21,956 nucleotides of DNA from a virus. The notes under the pieces were generated by a model, which saw only the letters and a program-made list of their open reading frames with translations, was not told the DNA's origin and made no database searches. Made by a program: the position numbers and the translations under genes. The stretch is from positions 1 through 21,956 of IMG/VR virus record IMGVR_UViG_3300037487_003238. One strand, 5' to 3'. Position 1 is the first letter of the stretch. Every line of letters begins with the position of its first letter. Positions 8,791 through 15,605 of the stretch are shown piece after piece.

Positions 8791-9586
8791 GCAGTTCTCC
8801 TGTTGCTCGGTCCTTGGCGGGGCACAGTGCTTGGTAGTCACACCAATCACAGAGACGGCTTGGTTGTACGTTGTCTAGGTTTTCAGCTGCCGCGCGTGTC
8901 GTGGTATTGAGGTGCTCCACCACCTTATCTACCCACTCGGCAACTCCAGAAACTTCGATAGGTTTGCCCACGTCGGTGTACTCATCCTGAACCCAATGAA
9001 TAGCGGGTATGACGTGAGTAATCTCAGGATAGTTGGCTTTTGCCAAAAGCGTATAGGCCAGGAATTGCCAATTATAATATCCCAATCCCCGGTTTTTACC
9101 TGTTTTATGATCGATAACCATGAGATGTGGGCGGTCTTTGAAAAGAATACCTACGTCCAAAACTCCGCGGAGTAAACCCGCGTTATTATAGAAAGCGGTA
9201 GGGTTTCCCGTGAAGGTTGACGCTATCTTTTTTTCAACAAGCAAATCAGCTCCTCCGAGTTTATCGATAAAGGCAAATGTTCGGCGCAAGAAAGTTGCGA
9301 CTGCAGGCATGGCCGCTTCTATTTTTTCGCGCTCAACGGTCAGCAGTGTCACCTTGGGATCGTTAAGTGCTATCCCTTTCGCATCGTCAAGGGATTTACC
9401 CGTAAGGCAGAGCTCTAGAATTCTATGAACAGTAATTCCAACTTGAGCTTCTTCTCCTGGGCGGCCTTTTGCAGTCTTTTGTATGTACGCGTACTTGAAT
9501 TTTAAGGGGCATTGCTTTGCCGTATCTGCCTTGCTAGCAGACCAAGGTGCGTATTTTTTCACGAACGGAGTGGGTTCTACCGACAT
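8738..9586 (-). CDS. PD-(D/E)XK nuclease, Cas4/RecB-like, with Fe-S cysteines
   Basis: A 282-residue exonuclease of the RecB/AddB/Cas4 type. Catalytic residues are intact: H54 (GITVHRIL), D144 (GVLDVG), and D159-H-K161 (VIDHKTGK), followed by the helix with Q174. The Fe-S cluster signature is complete: C26 (KQCP) with C246-x2-C249-x5-C255 (CDWCDYQALC). Start chosen at ATG 9586, preceded by GAGAGGAATTACACT; an upstream ATG at 9649 lies in the terminator hairpin and has no site. It sits between the terminator at 9605-9664 and the primase-helicase, and is probably co-transcribed with the latter. Likely roles are end resection or recombination during phage replication; no Cas1/Cas2 or CRISPR array is nearby. 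Confidence 0.88.
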   Translation of the reverse strand: MSVEPTPFVKKYAPWSASKADTAKQCPLKFKYAYIQKTAKGRPGEEAQVGITVHRILELCLTGKSLDDAKGIALNDPKVTLLTVEREKIEAAMPAVATFLRRTFAFIDKLGGADLLVEKKIASTFTGNPTAFYNNAGLLRGVLDVGILFKDRPHLMVIDHKTGKNRGLGYYNWQFLAYTLLAKANYPEITHVIPAIHWVQDEYTDVGKPIEVSGVAEWVDKVVEHLNTTTRAAAENLDNVQPSRLCDWCDYQALCPAKDRATGELHGDQVQEQSLLPSDGGL

Positions 9587-9604
9587 AGTGTAATTCCTCT
9601 CGAG

Positions 9605-9664
9605 AAAAAAAGACCGCTGAGGCGCGATGCTTCCTGGGAGGGAAAGCACTGCGTCTCAGCGGCC
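9605..9664 (-). terminator. Intrinsic terminator after the SSB-like gene
   Basis: On the minus strand, arms at 9664-9644 and 9632-9612 form a 21-base stem (two mismatches, two G-U pairs) around an 11-base loop, followed at once by TTTTTTT (9611-9605). No T-tract exists in the opposite orientation. It ends 18 bases before the next gene in the same operon, so it probably acts as an attenuator. Confidence 0.85.
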
Positions 9665-9675
9665 TAGGTCATACC

Positions 9676-10656
9676 TTATACGTCTGCGTTAATCGCTTCG
9701 TATCCGCCAAAGCCTGTGTCAGCTTCGACGGTGGTTACTGTTGCAGTACCTGTAACGGTCTGCGCGTTCTCTGATGTGGAGGGTTTACTGGTGTCGGCGT
9801 AGCAACGAGCGATGGCAGGGAAGACATAGTCCCGACCTGCAGCGCAGTAGAAAGCGTCACAGAGCGGATGTAGCGCTGCGGGGACTACGCCTTCGGGACC
9901 GGGTATTGCTTCCACGGTAAAGACGAACCAACGATTTTTCTTGTCAGTACTAACTTGTGCAGCGGTCTTTATAGAGTACCAGCGTTGCCAAAGCTGTGGA
10001 GTTCTCCCTGCGAACTTGAGCAACTGGCGGCCGGCGCCTTCCGATGTTCGAGCAAAACGCACCAAGGCGATTTCTTTTCCATCTTGGGCGAGCATAAATG
10101 CGCTGATGTTATTCTTGCACGTCATTTCGGTTCTGTCCGCACCGGGACGCCAGGGGAGATACTGACATTTTTGACACTCTCCGAAAGTGCTTCCCATTTT
10201 GCGGTCGTTTGAATAGCAAATTGTTTTAGGGAGCGAATTTGGGTCAGGCTTCTCGGTGTATTCACGTCCTTCCCAAATAAAAAGCGGAGTACCGATGAAT
10301 TCTTTTCCGACTTTATTGTCGGCGCCTGCACTGTAATACATCTCGCCCGGAATTAAATCCGGTGGGCGTTGGGGGTCATTTCCTGTTCCATGGAAGAGTT
10401 TGAGGTCTGCATGGAAAGACTGAGCTCGGTCGCTGACGATTCCTTTTCTTTCAGGGCTGAGTCTCTTTAAGATATCGTAAAGAGTATCCTTTTGAGAGAG
10501 GTCATCAGGGAGAGCATCGACGAGCTCGAAAAGCGCATCGGGGTTTTTGTAATCGCGGTCAACACTTAGGATGCGTTGCCCGTATTCGCGAACGAAGGAC
10601 GCGTATTCTTTGTACTTTTCGAGGATGGGTGATTCAAGCTTCGTGATATTACTCAT
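9676..10656 (-). CDS. Hypothetical protein, possible ssDNA-binding protein with zinc site
   Basis: A 326-residue protein leading the replication operon. Residues ~1-95 are helical and charged; the middle (about 100-290) is aromatic-rich, as in OB-fold proteins, with a four-cysteine candidate zinc site C147...C161-x2-C164...C180. The C-terminal ~40 residues are Thr/Ser/Ala-rich and look flexible. Start chosen at ATG 10656 (GGAAAAAAG upstream); the open frame continues to 10977 but that extension runs through the promoter region and overlaps the sigma gene. Position ahead of nuclease, primase and polymerase genes, and a strong terminator directly after it, suit an abundant single-strand-binding protein of the gp32 kind. 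That function is inferred from context, not from a recognised family. Confidence 0.7.
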   Translation of the reverse strand: MSNITKLESPILEKYKEYASFVREYGQRILSVDRDYKNPDALFELVDALPDDLSQKDTLYDILKRLSPERKGIVSDRAQSFHADLKLFHGTGNDPQRPPDLIPGEMYYSAGADNKVGKEFIGTPLFIWEGREYTEKPDPNSLPKTICYSNDRKMGSTFGECQKCQYLPWRPGADRTEMTCKNNISAFMLAQDGKEIALVRFARTSEGAGRQLLKFAGRTPQLWQRWYSIKTAAQVSTDKKNRWFVFTVEAIPGPEGVVPAALHPLCDAFYCAAGRDYVFPAIARCYADTSKPSTSENAQTVTGTATVTTVEADTGFGGYEAINADV

Positions 10657-10697
10657 CTTTTTTCCAGGTACCTTTCTTTCCGTGTTTTTTTCAGGGA

Positions 10698-10708
10698 TAG
10701 GAATCCTA
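10698..10708. promoter_or_regulatory. Dyad TAGGA-A-TCCTA, possible operator
   Basis: A perfect 5+1+5 inverted repeat that coincides with the -10 element proposed for the minus-strand promoter, a position where a bound repressor would block transcription. No binding protein is identified. Confidence 0.35.
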
Positions 10709-10732
10709 CCACTGGGATGTTGCCTTGCGCAA
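10703..10732 (-). promoter_or_regulatory. Probable minus-strand promoter for the replication operon
   Basis: On the minus strand TTGCGC (10732-10727) and TAGGAT (10708-10703) are separated by 18 bases and lie about 47 bases before the SSB-like start. The -35 element shares the palindrome TTGCGCAA with the opposite promoter. Confidence 0.4.
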
Positions 10733-10754
10733 GTCTCCTGTGCTCTAATATAAA
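10725..10754 (+). promoter_or_regulatory. Probable plus-strand promoter for the sigma factor gene
   Basis: TTGCGC (10725-10730) and TATAAA (10749-10754) are 18 bases apart; TAATAT at 10746 is an alternative -10. An AGGAGG ribosome-binding site follows at about 10760 and the ATG at 10777. The -35 lies in the palindrome TTGCGCAA (10725-10732), so both directions appear to share it. Confidence 0.45.
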
Positions 10755-10776
10755 TAAACAGGAGGTATTTTTGTAA

Positions 10777-11724
10777 ATGAGCGAAAACTATAGCGACCGA
10801 ACATTCCAGGCGTACTATAACGATGTTGGTCGGCATGCTATAATAACAGCTGCCGAAGAGTACGCATATTTGGTTCGTTATAAAACTTGCCCGTGTTGTA
10901 ATAAACGACTGCCGAAACTTGTGCGACAGAATGTGTGTCCAGCCTGTCGAAAACCAGTTACCGAATATCTGCCTCAAGGGCGTCCTGTTATTTGTGTAAA
11001 GTGTACTACACGTTTTGACTCTTTTAAACCTCCTTCGTACTGCCCGTTGTGCGGGGCGAATCGTGATTTAGAAGCGCGTGAAAAACTCTTACAGGCCAAC
11101 CTCCGTTTCGTTGTGAAAATTGCCAAAAAATTTGCTAAGACCCCGCAGTCAATTCAGCGTCTTATCTCTGCCGGAAATGTGGGGTTAGTCTTAGCGATAG
11201 ATAAATATGAGTTCAAGCACGGCACTCGTTTTCTTACCTATGCCGCTTGGTGGATCAGAAAAGAAATGTGGGACGAGTTACATAAAACGAGCCTCGTGCA
11301 TATACCGTTACACAGACAGCGTGATAAAAAATCGATGCCAGAGTATGACAGTTTTGAGTTAATGGTTGAGCAAGACCTCTCGCAACATTCCCTTATACCA
11401 CTAGAAAGCACACCTTCTCACGCGAGTATGGCGAGCGAAGACGGTGAAGTTGAGGCGAAGGTAATCGACGCGGATAGCGCAGCGCTCTTACGCAAAATGG
11501 TAGACGGTTTAGACTTACGCCCTCGAGACAAGTTTATTATTCTACAGCATTACGATGTCGCGGAAGAGGCACGTAGGACTGAAGAAAAAACGTTAATGCA
11601 AATTGCGTCTGCTGCGGGGATTACGTCTGAGAGAGTTCGTCAGATTCGAGATGGGGTGTTGGTGAAGTTGAAGGCGAAGTTGCAGAAGTCTTGCTCAATC
11701 GGGGATTTTTCAGAGCTTTATTAG
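10777..11724 (+). CDS. RNA polymerase sigma factor (sigma-70 family) with double zinc ribbon
   Basis: A 315-residue sigma-70-family factor that would direct RNA polymerase to phage promoters. Region 1.2-like sequence is at ~10-35 (AYYNDVGRHAIITAAEEYAY). Region 2 runs ~96-185, with NLRFVVKIAKKF, GNVGLVLAIDKYEF and FLTYAAWWIRKEM, which covers core binding and -10 melting. Region 4 runs ~247-303, with GITSERVRQIRDGVLVKLKA as the -35 helix-turn-helix. Region 3 is reduced to a linker. Between regions 1.2 and 2 lie two CxxC...CxxC ribbons: C38/C41/C54/C57 and C73/C76/C89/C92. AGGAGG lies 11 bases before the ATG. It diverges from the replication operon and converges with the ParB-like gene, overlapping its stop by four bases. 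Whether it serves host or phage RNAP is unknown. Confidence 0.93.
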   Translation: MSENYSDRTFQAYYNDVGRHAIITAAEEYAYLVRYKTCPCCNKRLPKLVRQNVCPACRKPVTEYLPQGRPVICVKCTTRFDSFKPPSYCPLCGANRDLEAREKLLQANLRFVVKIAKKFAKTPQSIQRLISAGNVGLVLAIDKYEFKHGTRFLTYAAWWIRKEMWDELHKTSLVHIPLHRQRDKKSMPEYDSFELMVEQDLSQHSLIPLESTPSHASMASEDGEVEAKVIDADSAALLRKMVDGLDLRPRDKFIILQHYDVAEEARRTEEKTLMQIASAAGITSERVRQIRDGVLVKLKAKLQKSCSIGDFSELY

Positions 11725-12782
11725 TCGGAGTCTGCCAGACTCACCGCCATTTGGAGTCCTTGCATAATGCAGCTGTACTTATTGCGCGTAGGCGGGTTGC
11801 GCGCATTGTTCTTTTTATCCTGATACTTGTTCAGAAGCTCTCCTAGACGCTTAGAAGAGAGGGGTTTCATGGACTTGAGATACCCCGAGTCGAGGTAGTC
11901 GTAGTTCTCTTTTTTGATGGCGATTTTACGGCCGCGCTTTTTCTCTTCCTTTTTACCCGCTGCCTTATCGACGGCGCGGCGCTGGCCTACCCACTTGTCG
12001 ACTACCGCGGCGATGGTTCCTGTCGTGAGCTTCCCCGCCTTTACTTTTTCGATAATGCGGTCGAAGTACTTCACGTCACGAGGATCGTCGTAGTTGAATC
12101 GGCACAGAGCAATCGCTGCCGTGACGTCGAGCTTGCCCGTGCTCAGCATCTTCTTGGCTTCGTCAGGGAGGCATTCCAGGCGGAGGTACTGATTGACTTG
12201 GTTGTCGCTGTAGCCCGTGGCTTGGGCTATTTCCTTCACGGTATTTCCCAAGTCGCGCTGCGCGCTGAAAGTTCGGCTAAGTTCCAGAGGAGTGTGGTCT
12301 TCTCGTGCGAGATTTGCCAGGAGGCTCTGAAGCTGTGCTTGCTTTTCGTCCGCGCACGTGGACACGGTAACAGGCACTTCGGTGATGCCCGCTTCCTTGA
12401 GTGCGGCATACCGTCGGCGCCCATCGATGAGCTGCAGCTTGCCGTCAGTACGATAGAAAACGACGAGAGGTACCAGCAATCCTTCGGCAACAATAGACTT
12501 CGTCAACTTGTCGATGTTCTGGAGCTTATCGCGATTCCAAGTACCGGAGAGCTCGATGTCCTTGAGCTTCACCTTTGTCGTGGCCATGGGAGCGTCTTTT
12601 TTCCCAACCACGATTTCCTTCTTCTTCGGATTCACAAAAATTGGTGGAGCTTCTTTTGGAATCGTTATCGGAAGAAGTTCGTCGATGGTTCCGACGAGCT
12701 CGTTATAGGCAGCTTCTTCTTCCGCTTTTTTGTCCACAGTTGTGACTGGAACTTTTTCAGTTTCAAAATCGTCTTGTGTCAT
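11721..12782 (-). CDS. ParB/Spo0J-like DNA-binding protein
   Basis: A 353-residue ParB-family protein. Residues 1-65 are acidic and look disordered. The ParB N-terminal (CTPase/nuclease fold) domain is at ~70-165, with box I-like IVAEGLLVPLVV, the signature LIDGRRRYAALKEAG (118-132) and ANLAREDHTPLE (156-167). A helix-turn-helix follows at 181-206 (EIAQATGYSDNQVNQYLRL). The C-terminal third is basic, with KKEEKKRGRKIAIKK at about 277-291. The ATG overlaps the preceding stop (ATGA). Such proteins bind specific DNA sites and spread; in phages they may act in segregation, replication or gene control. No ParA ATPase gene is visible here. Confidence 0.88.
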   Translation of the reverse strand: MTQDDFETEKVPVTTVDKKAEEEAAYNELVGTIDELLPITIPKEAPPIFVNPKKKEIVVGKKDAPMATTKVKLKDIELSGTWNRDKLQNIDKLTKSIVAEGLLVPLVVFYRTDGKLQLIDGRRRYAALKEAGITEVPVTVSTCADEKQAQLQSLLANLAREDHTPLELSRTFSAQRDLGNTVKEIAQATGYSDNQVNQYLRLECLPDEAKKMLSTGKLDVTAAIALCRFNYDDPRDVKYFDRIIEKVKAGKLTTGTIAAVVDKWVGQRRAVDKAAGKKEEKKRGRKIAIKKENYDYLDSGYLKSMKPLSSKRLGELLNKYQDKKNNARNPPTRNKYSCIMQGLQMAVSLADSD

Positions 12783-13051
12783 ACCGGTTCGTCTCCTGTT
12801 TCACGCAGTTCGCGCAGTACGGCATCCTTGTCAACCAAGCGGAGGTCTATGTGCCTCATGGGGGTCCCCTCAAGGATGGCTCCAAGGGCATGGAAGAGCT
12901 CCACCGCCAACGGAATCAGGCTGTTGTCGCTGTTGTACACGACCATGTACAACGCCCGGATTTTTCGAATGGCGTCGCGGTCAGACCCGCGGAACCTCTT
13001 CGAAGGGGGCGCTGCCGTGGACGATGCAGCGCGGGGTTGGGCTCTCGGCAT
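12779..13051 (-). CDS. Hypothetical small protein (90 aa; start uncertain)
   Basis: The frame ends with a TGA overlapping the ParB-like start. The C-terminal ~65 residues look like a real small fold (VVYNSDNSLIPLAVELFHAL, then RHIDLRLVDKDAV). Two starts are possible. ATG 13051 has GCAGAGGTGTTAG in front but gives a Pro/Ala/Arg-rich N-terminus that overlaps the zinc protein by 71 bases. ATG 12946 gives 55 residues without overlap, but has no ribosome-binding site and cuts off a plausible helix (DRDAIRKIRALY). I prefer 13051 on the ribosome-binding site. No family is recognised. Confidence 0.55.
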   Translation of the reverse strand: MPRAQPRAASSTAAPPSKRFRGSDRDAIRKIRALYMVVYNSDNSLIPLAVELFHALGAILEGTPMRHIDLRLVDKDAVLRELRETGDEPV

Positions 13052-13148
13052 CTAACACCTCTGCTCCGCAAAGAGGACACCGCAGTTTTCCATCTGCAGC
13101 ATTCTTTTGTAGGTCGGAAATGGACTCTTCCACCCCATACTTCTCCAT
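12981..13148 (-). CDS. Small zinc-ribbon protein (55 aa)
   Basis: A 55-residue product starting MEKYGVEE. It contains LRCPLCGAEV and, 17 residues after that CxxC, PRCIVHGSAPFEE. This gives a probable C24-x2-C27...C41-x2-H44 zinc site. The ATG shares one base with the stop of the upstream gene (TGATG), typical of translational coupling. Its 3' half overlaps the possible longer form of the next gene. Small one-ribbon proteins of this style are frequent in phages; function is unknown, with nucleic-acid or protein binding possible. Confidence 0.75.
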   Translation of the reverse strand: MEKYGVEESISDLQKNAADGKLRCPLCGAEVLDAESPTPRCIVHGSAPFEEVPRV

Positions 13149-13588
13149 CAGATCGCCTCTTCCACTTCGGTCTCGGTGGTAGTCGCGGCTGCATCAACCA
13201 TCGCAGCTGCTGTCTCACCCTTCTTGGCGCGCGGCTTGCGGACCTTGGGCTCGGCATTCGCGTCCTGCTCGTTGAAGATGTCCGCGACGAGGTCGGTGAT
13301 GCGTGCCGTACAGCCTCGGCGCTTGCCCTCTCCGGCCTCGCGCGAGCAGATATCGTAGAGAACCTTGTGCTCGTACTTCTTGGTCTCCGGGTTGAGCTGC
13401 AGCACGATGATTGCCGGAGGCTCGTCGACCTCCGCCAGGCCGGCGACGACTTCCTCGATGTGGGCGAGGGTCACTTTGCGGGTCTTGCTCTGGTCCATGA
13501 GGCGCTGGGCATCCTCGAGATTCCCAATGGATTCTTCGGCCTTACCACAGCGTCCGCACTTCTTCGTGATCTTCAGTTGAGCGTTCAT
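13148..13588 (-). CDS. Hypothetical protein (146 aa), CxxC N-terminus, Ala/Glu-rich tail
   Basis: A 146-residue soluble protein. It has CGRC at 11-14 and further cysteines in DICSREAGEGKRRGC, a helical charged middle, then a basic patch (KVRKPRAKKG, about 115-124) and an Ala/Thr/Glu-rich acidic tail that looks disordered. The ATG is preceded by AAGAGGTAATTCAAAGA, whose AAGAGGTAA also encodes the end of the endolysin, so the two genes are tightly linked. The basic patch may contact nucleic acid. I do not recognise a family. Confidence 0.7.
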   Translation of the reverse strand: MNAQLKITKKCGRCGKAEESIGNLEDAQRLMDQSKTRKVTLAHIEEVVAGLAEVDEPPAIIVLQLNPETKKYEHKVLYDICSREAGEGKRRGCTARITDLVADIFNEQDANAEPKVRKPRAKKGETAAAMVDAAATTTETEVEEAI

Positions 13589-13596
13589 TCTTTGAA

Positions 13597-14724
13597 TTAC
13601 CTCTTGAGTTTTTCTAACGTTTTCGGTCCGACAATCCCGTCGACGACGAGAGATTCTGGGCGATTGTCATTACATCTCCGTTGAAAGCTGATTACGACCT
13701 CCTTTGTTTTTTCTCCGTAAATACCATCGACAGTCAGTGCGAAGCCTCGGTTAACGAGAAGCTGCTGGATGTCCTTGATGGCGGGGAGAGTGGTTGCTTC
13801 AGTTTCTTTGTCGGGCTCGGTCTCGAGTCCGTACTCCGGGTTCTCGATGCAGGTATCTTGGTCATCAAACTCTTCGGAACAGATGAAGTCGTTCGATGGA
13901 AGATAAACAGTCTCTATGGCCATCTGGAAGGCTTTGAGCTCTTCCAGTGGATAATCTTCGAAAACGGCAGTGTTTACGTCCGCAAATGGCCAGAGAGGTC
14001 CCATGTCGAACTTCCCCTCTTGCCACTGCGAATGCTGTGACATGCGCGCGGGAGAGAGGAGGGAGTCGTCTGTCGCCCAACGAATGATGCGTTTGAGTTT
14101 GATGTTGTTCGTAACCTGATCTGCAGTGAAAGGCTGGAAAAATTTGGCGCCTTTATAAGCGGGAGAGACAGGCTGGGGCGGGAGTTCTTTTACCAGTTTA
14201 GCCGGGATATTTTTCCCATTCCACATGACCCAGTCTTCTCCGATGCTGCGGACAGGGCCGGCGTTCACCATCTCGATGCTCCAGCTGTCCGCGTTTCGAG
14301 CGGGAGTGTGCCAGGCCCCATGCATCAGTGGGACGATGTAGAAAGGCTTCGTGTGGTAGCCGAGCACGAAATGAGTTGAAGCCCTACTTTTTGAAGAAGA
14401 ACCAAACCAATTCAGCGTCGAAACATGAGAAATACCTGCGGTGAAGTGGTCGATCCACCACAAAGCGGGCTTTGTCAGAAGGCGGTTAGGGTTGCACTTG
14501 GTCGTAGGATACAGAACCTTGGCGGTCTTTCCGAGTGCTTGCAGGATGCGGGCGTGGGAGTCGATAAAGAGTGCGTTCAAGCATGCACAGGCGTCTTCTT
14601 TGCTGAGTCGGATGGACTCAGACAGCTCCCAAAAGTGTTCGAATGTCGTGTTGGAAGCTAGGGCTTCACTCTCGATAAAGTCCCAGAACTTCTTCTCTTT
14701 TGTGTAATCGAGCAATCCGTCCAT
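13597..14724 (-). CDS. Endolysin: N-acetylmuramoyl-L-alanine amidase (Amidase_2) with C-terminal peptidoglycan-binding domain
   Basis: A 375-residue lysin that would cleave the amide bond between MurNAc and the peptide stem. The Amidase_2 (T7 lysozyme/AmpD) pattern is clear: WIDHFTAG (H93, zinc ligand), STHFVLG, GAWHTPARNADSWSIEMVN with E151, and QHSQWQEGKFDMGP supplying H231, K238 and D240. A PGBD1-type domain occupies ~316-375 and contains two VDGI(Y/V)G-x-KT repeats. A predicted helical region precedes the amidase (1-85) and there is no signal peptide, so export would need a holin; none is visible nearby. Start at 14724 is preferred over 14730 because AGAGG lies 8 bases before it. The gene sits inside a nucleic-acid-processing operon, an uncommon place for a lysin. 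Confidence 0.88.
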   Translation of the reverse strand: MDGLLDYTKEKKFWDFIESEALASNTTFEHFWELSESIRLSKEDACACLNALFIDSHARILQALGKTAKVLYPTTKCNPNRLLTKPALWWIDHFTAGISHVSTLNWFGSSSKSRASTHFVLGYHTKPFYIVPLMHGAWHTPARNADSWSIEMVNAGPVRSIGEDWVMWNGKNIPAKLVKELPPQPVSPAYKGAKFFQPFTADQVTNNIKLKRIIRWATDDSLLSPARMSQHSQWQEGKFDMGPLWPFADVNTAVFEDYPLEELKAFQMAIETVYLPSNDFICSEEFDDQDTCIENPEYGLETEPDKETEATTLPAIKDIQQLLVNRGFALTVDGIYGEKTKEVVISFQRRCNDNRPESLVVDGIVGPKTLEKLKR

Positions 14725-14729
14725 GCGCA

Positions 14730-15605
14730 TCACCTCTTTCCTCGGCACCGGCTGTAATAACCACAGAAGGTAAGAGAACAGTGCCAACCTGTGGGGGCAC
14801 AGCGAGGGAAAATTCCCGCCTTTATGTTCCGTGCTACCTCTGCAACGTCTTCTAACAAAATCGTTTTGTCCTGTCGACTGCGTTTGCTTGTCACCGCGGT
14901 ATATTTCGTACCCGTTTTTAGCCACGCAAGGAAATCGATTCTAACGCGGTCGGTGTTTTCCGCAATAGCATAAAACGTTAATTGTGGCTCATTTTCAATT
15001 CGGGAGGCAGGCCAGAGACGTTTTACTGTTTTAAGGTCGCTAACGACCTCGATCATCTGGGGATTTTTGGGGTCGTTCTCTAAACTCATGTCCGGGTTTT
15101 TCACGGAGTCGACGAGGTCGATGATACCGAGAACCGGAACTCCGCACAATTCACGCGACCATTTAAACGTATGTTCCACTCGTACTGGATTGATGTACGG
15201 TACCGCATCATTGTAATAAGTCCTAAACATGCGGATTGCTTTATCTTTTGCGTCTCCTTGCGTCTCCTCTTCCCACTCTTCAATCGTAGGAGCCTGCTCA
15301 TCAAATTTGTCGGAGACCGCGGCGGCCCCCTCTTCAATGGAGATAGGCTTGCCGTGCTTAATGGTGTGCTTGTGGGTTAGCTCAGCTCCTTTGTGCACCG
15401 CGGTTCCGCGAATTTGGGCGATGCCCGGGGGCTTTACGAGCTGCATGATATACGCGTACTCGTACTGGCGCGGGCAGCGCTGGTAGGTGTTGTGCTGAGA
15501 AGGTGAAAGATATCCCTTGGGAAGCTCGGGGTCGAGCCAATCCTTGTCTTCCAGCTCAGTTTTTTCCGGGGTTACGGGGTCGAGGTCATCGAGCTCTTCA
15601 CTCAT
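14730..15605 (-). CDS. PD-(D/E)XK nuclease, Cas4/RecB-like, second copy
   Basis: A 291-residue nuclease of the same superfamily as the one at 8738-9586. Active-site residues are H71 (GTAVHKGAE), D163 (GIIDLVD) and D190-L-K192 (VVSDLKTVKR), followed by PQLTFYA with Q208. Fe-S candidates are C44 (YQRCP), C276, C281 and C287, plus C269 nearby; the C276-x4-C281 spacing differs from the usual CxxC. Residues 1-30 are acidic. The start at 15605 is chosen because TAGGAGCAACCGTG precedes it; upstream ATG 15638 lies inside the previous gene without a site. It overlaps the previous gene by 8 bases and the endolysin by TGATG-like contact. Its place after the SNF2-like helicase suggests joint action on DNA ends, which is inference. 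Confidence 0.87.
   Translation of the reverse strand: MSEELDDLDPVTPEKTELEDKDWLDPELPKGYLSPSQHNTYQRCPRQYEYAYIMQLVKPPGIAQIRGTAVHKGAELTHKHTIKHGKPISIEEGAAAVSDKFDEQAPTIEEWEEETQGDAKDKAIRMFRTYYNDAVPYINPVRVEHTFKWSRELCGVPVLGIIDLVDSVKNPDMSLENDPKNPQMIEVVSDLKTVKRLWPASRIENEPQLTFYAIAENTDRVRIDFLAWLKTGTKYTAVTSKRSRQDKTILLEDVAEVARNIKAGIFPRCAPTGWHCSLTFCGYYSRCRGKR

Noticed and set aside
10657-10977. N-terminal extension of the SSB-like gene to 10977
   Set aside because: It would run through the divergent promoter region and 200 bases of the sigma gene; the internal ATG at 10656 fits the context and has a ribosome-binding site.
12198-13684. Long plus-strand open frames opposite ParB and the small genes
   Set aside because: They are antisense to genes with clear motifs and ribosome-binding sites, and their products are Arg/Ser/Pro/Leu-rich without domains.
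14731-14925. N-terminal extension of the endolysin to 14925
   Set aside because: It overlaps the conserved Fe-S end of the upstream nuclease in another frame, while the ATG at 14724 has a well-spaced AGAGG.
8738-15605. Cas4-like nucleases as evidence of a CRISPR-Cas adaptation module
   Set aside because: No repeat-spacer array, Cas1 or Cas2 is visible; phage Cas4/RecB-like nucleases commonly stand alone.
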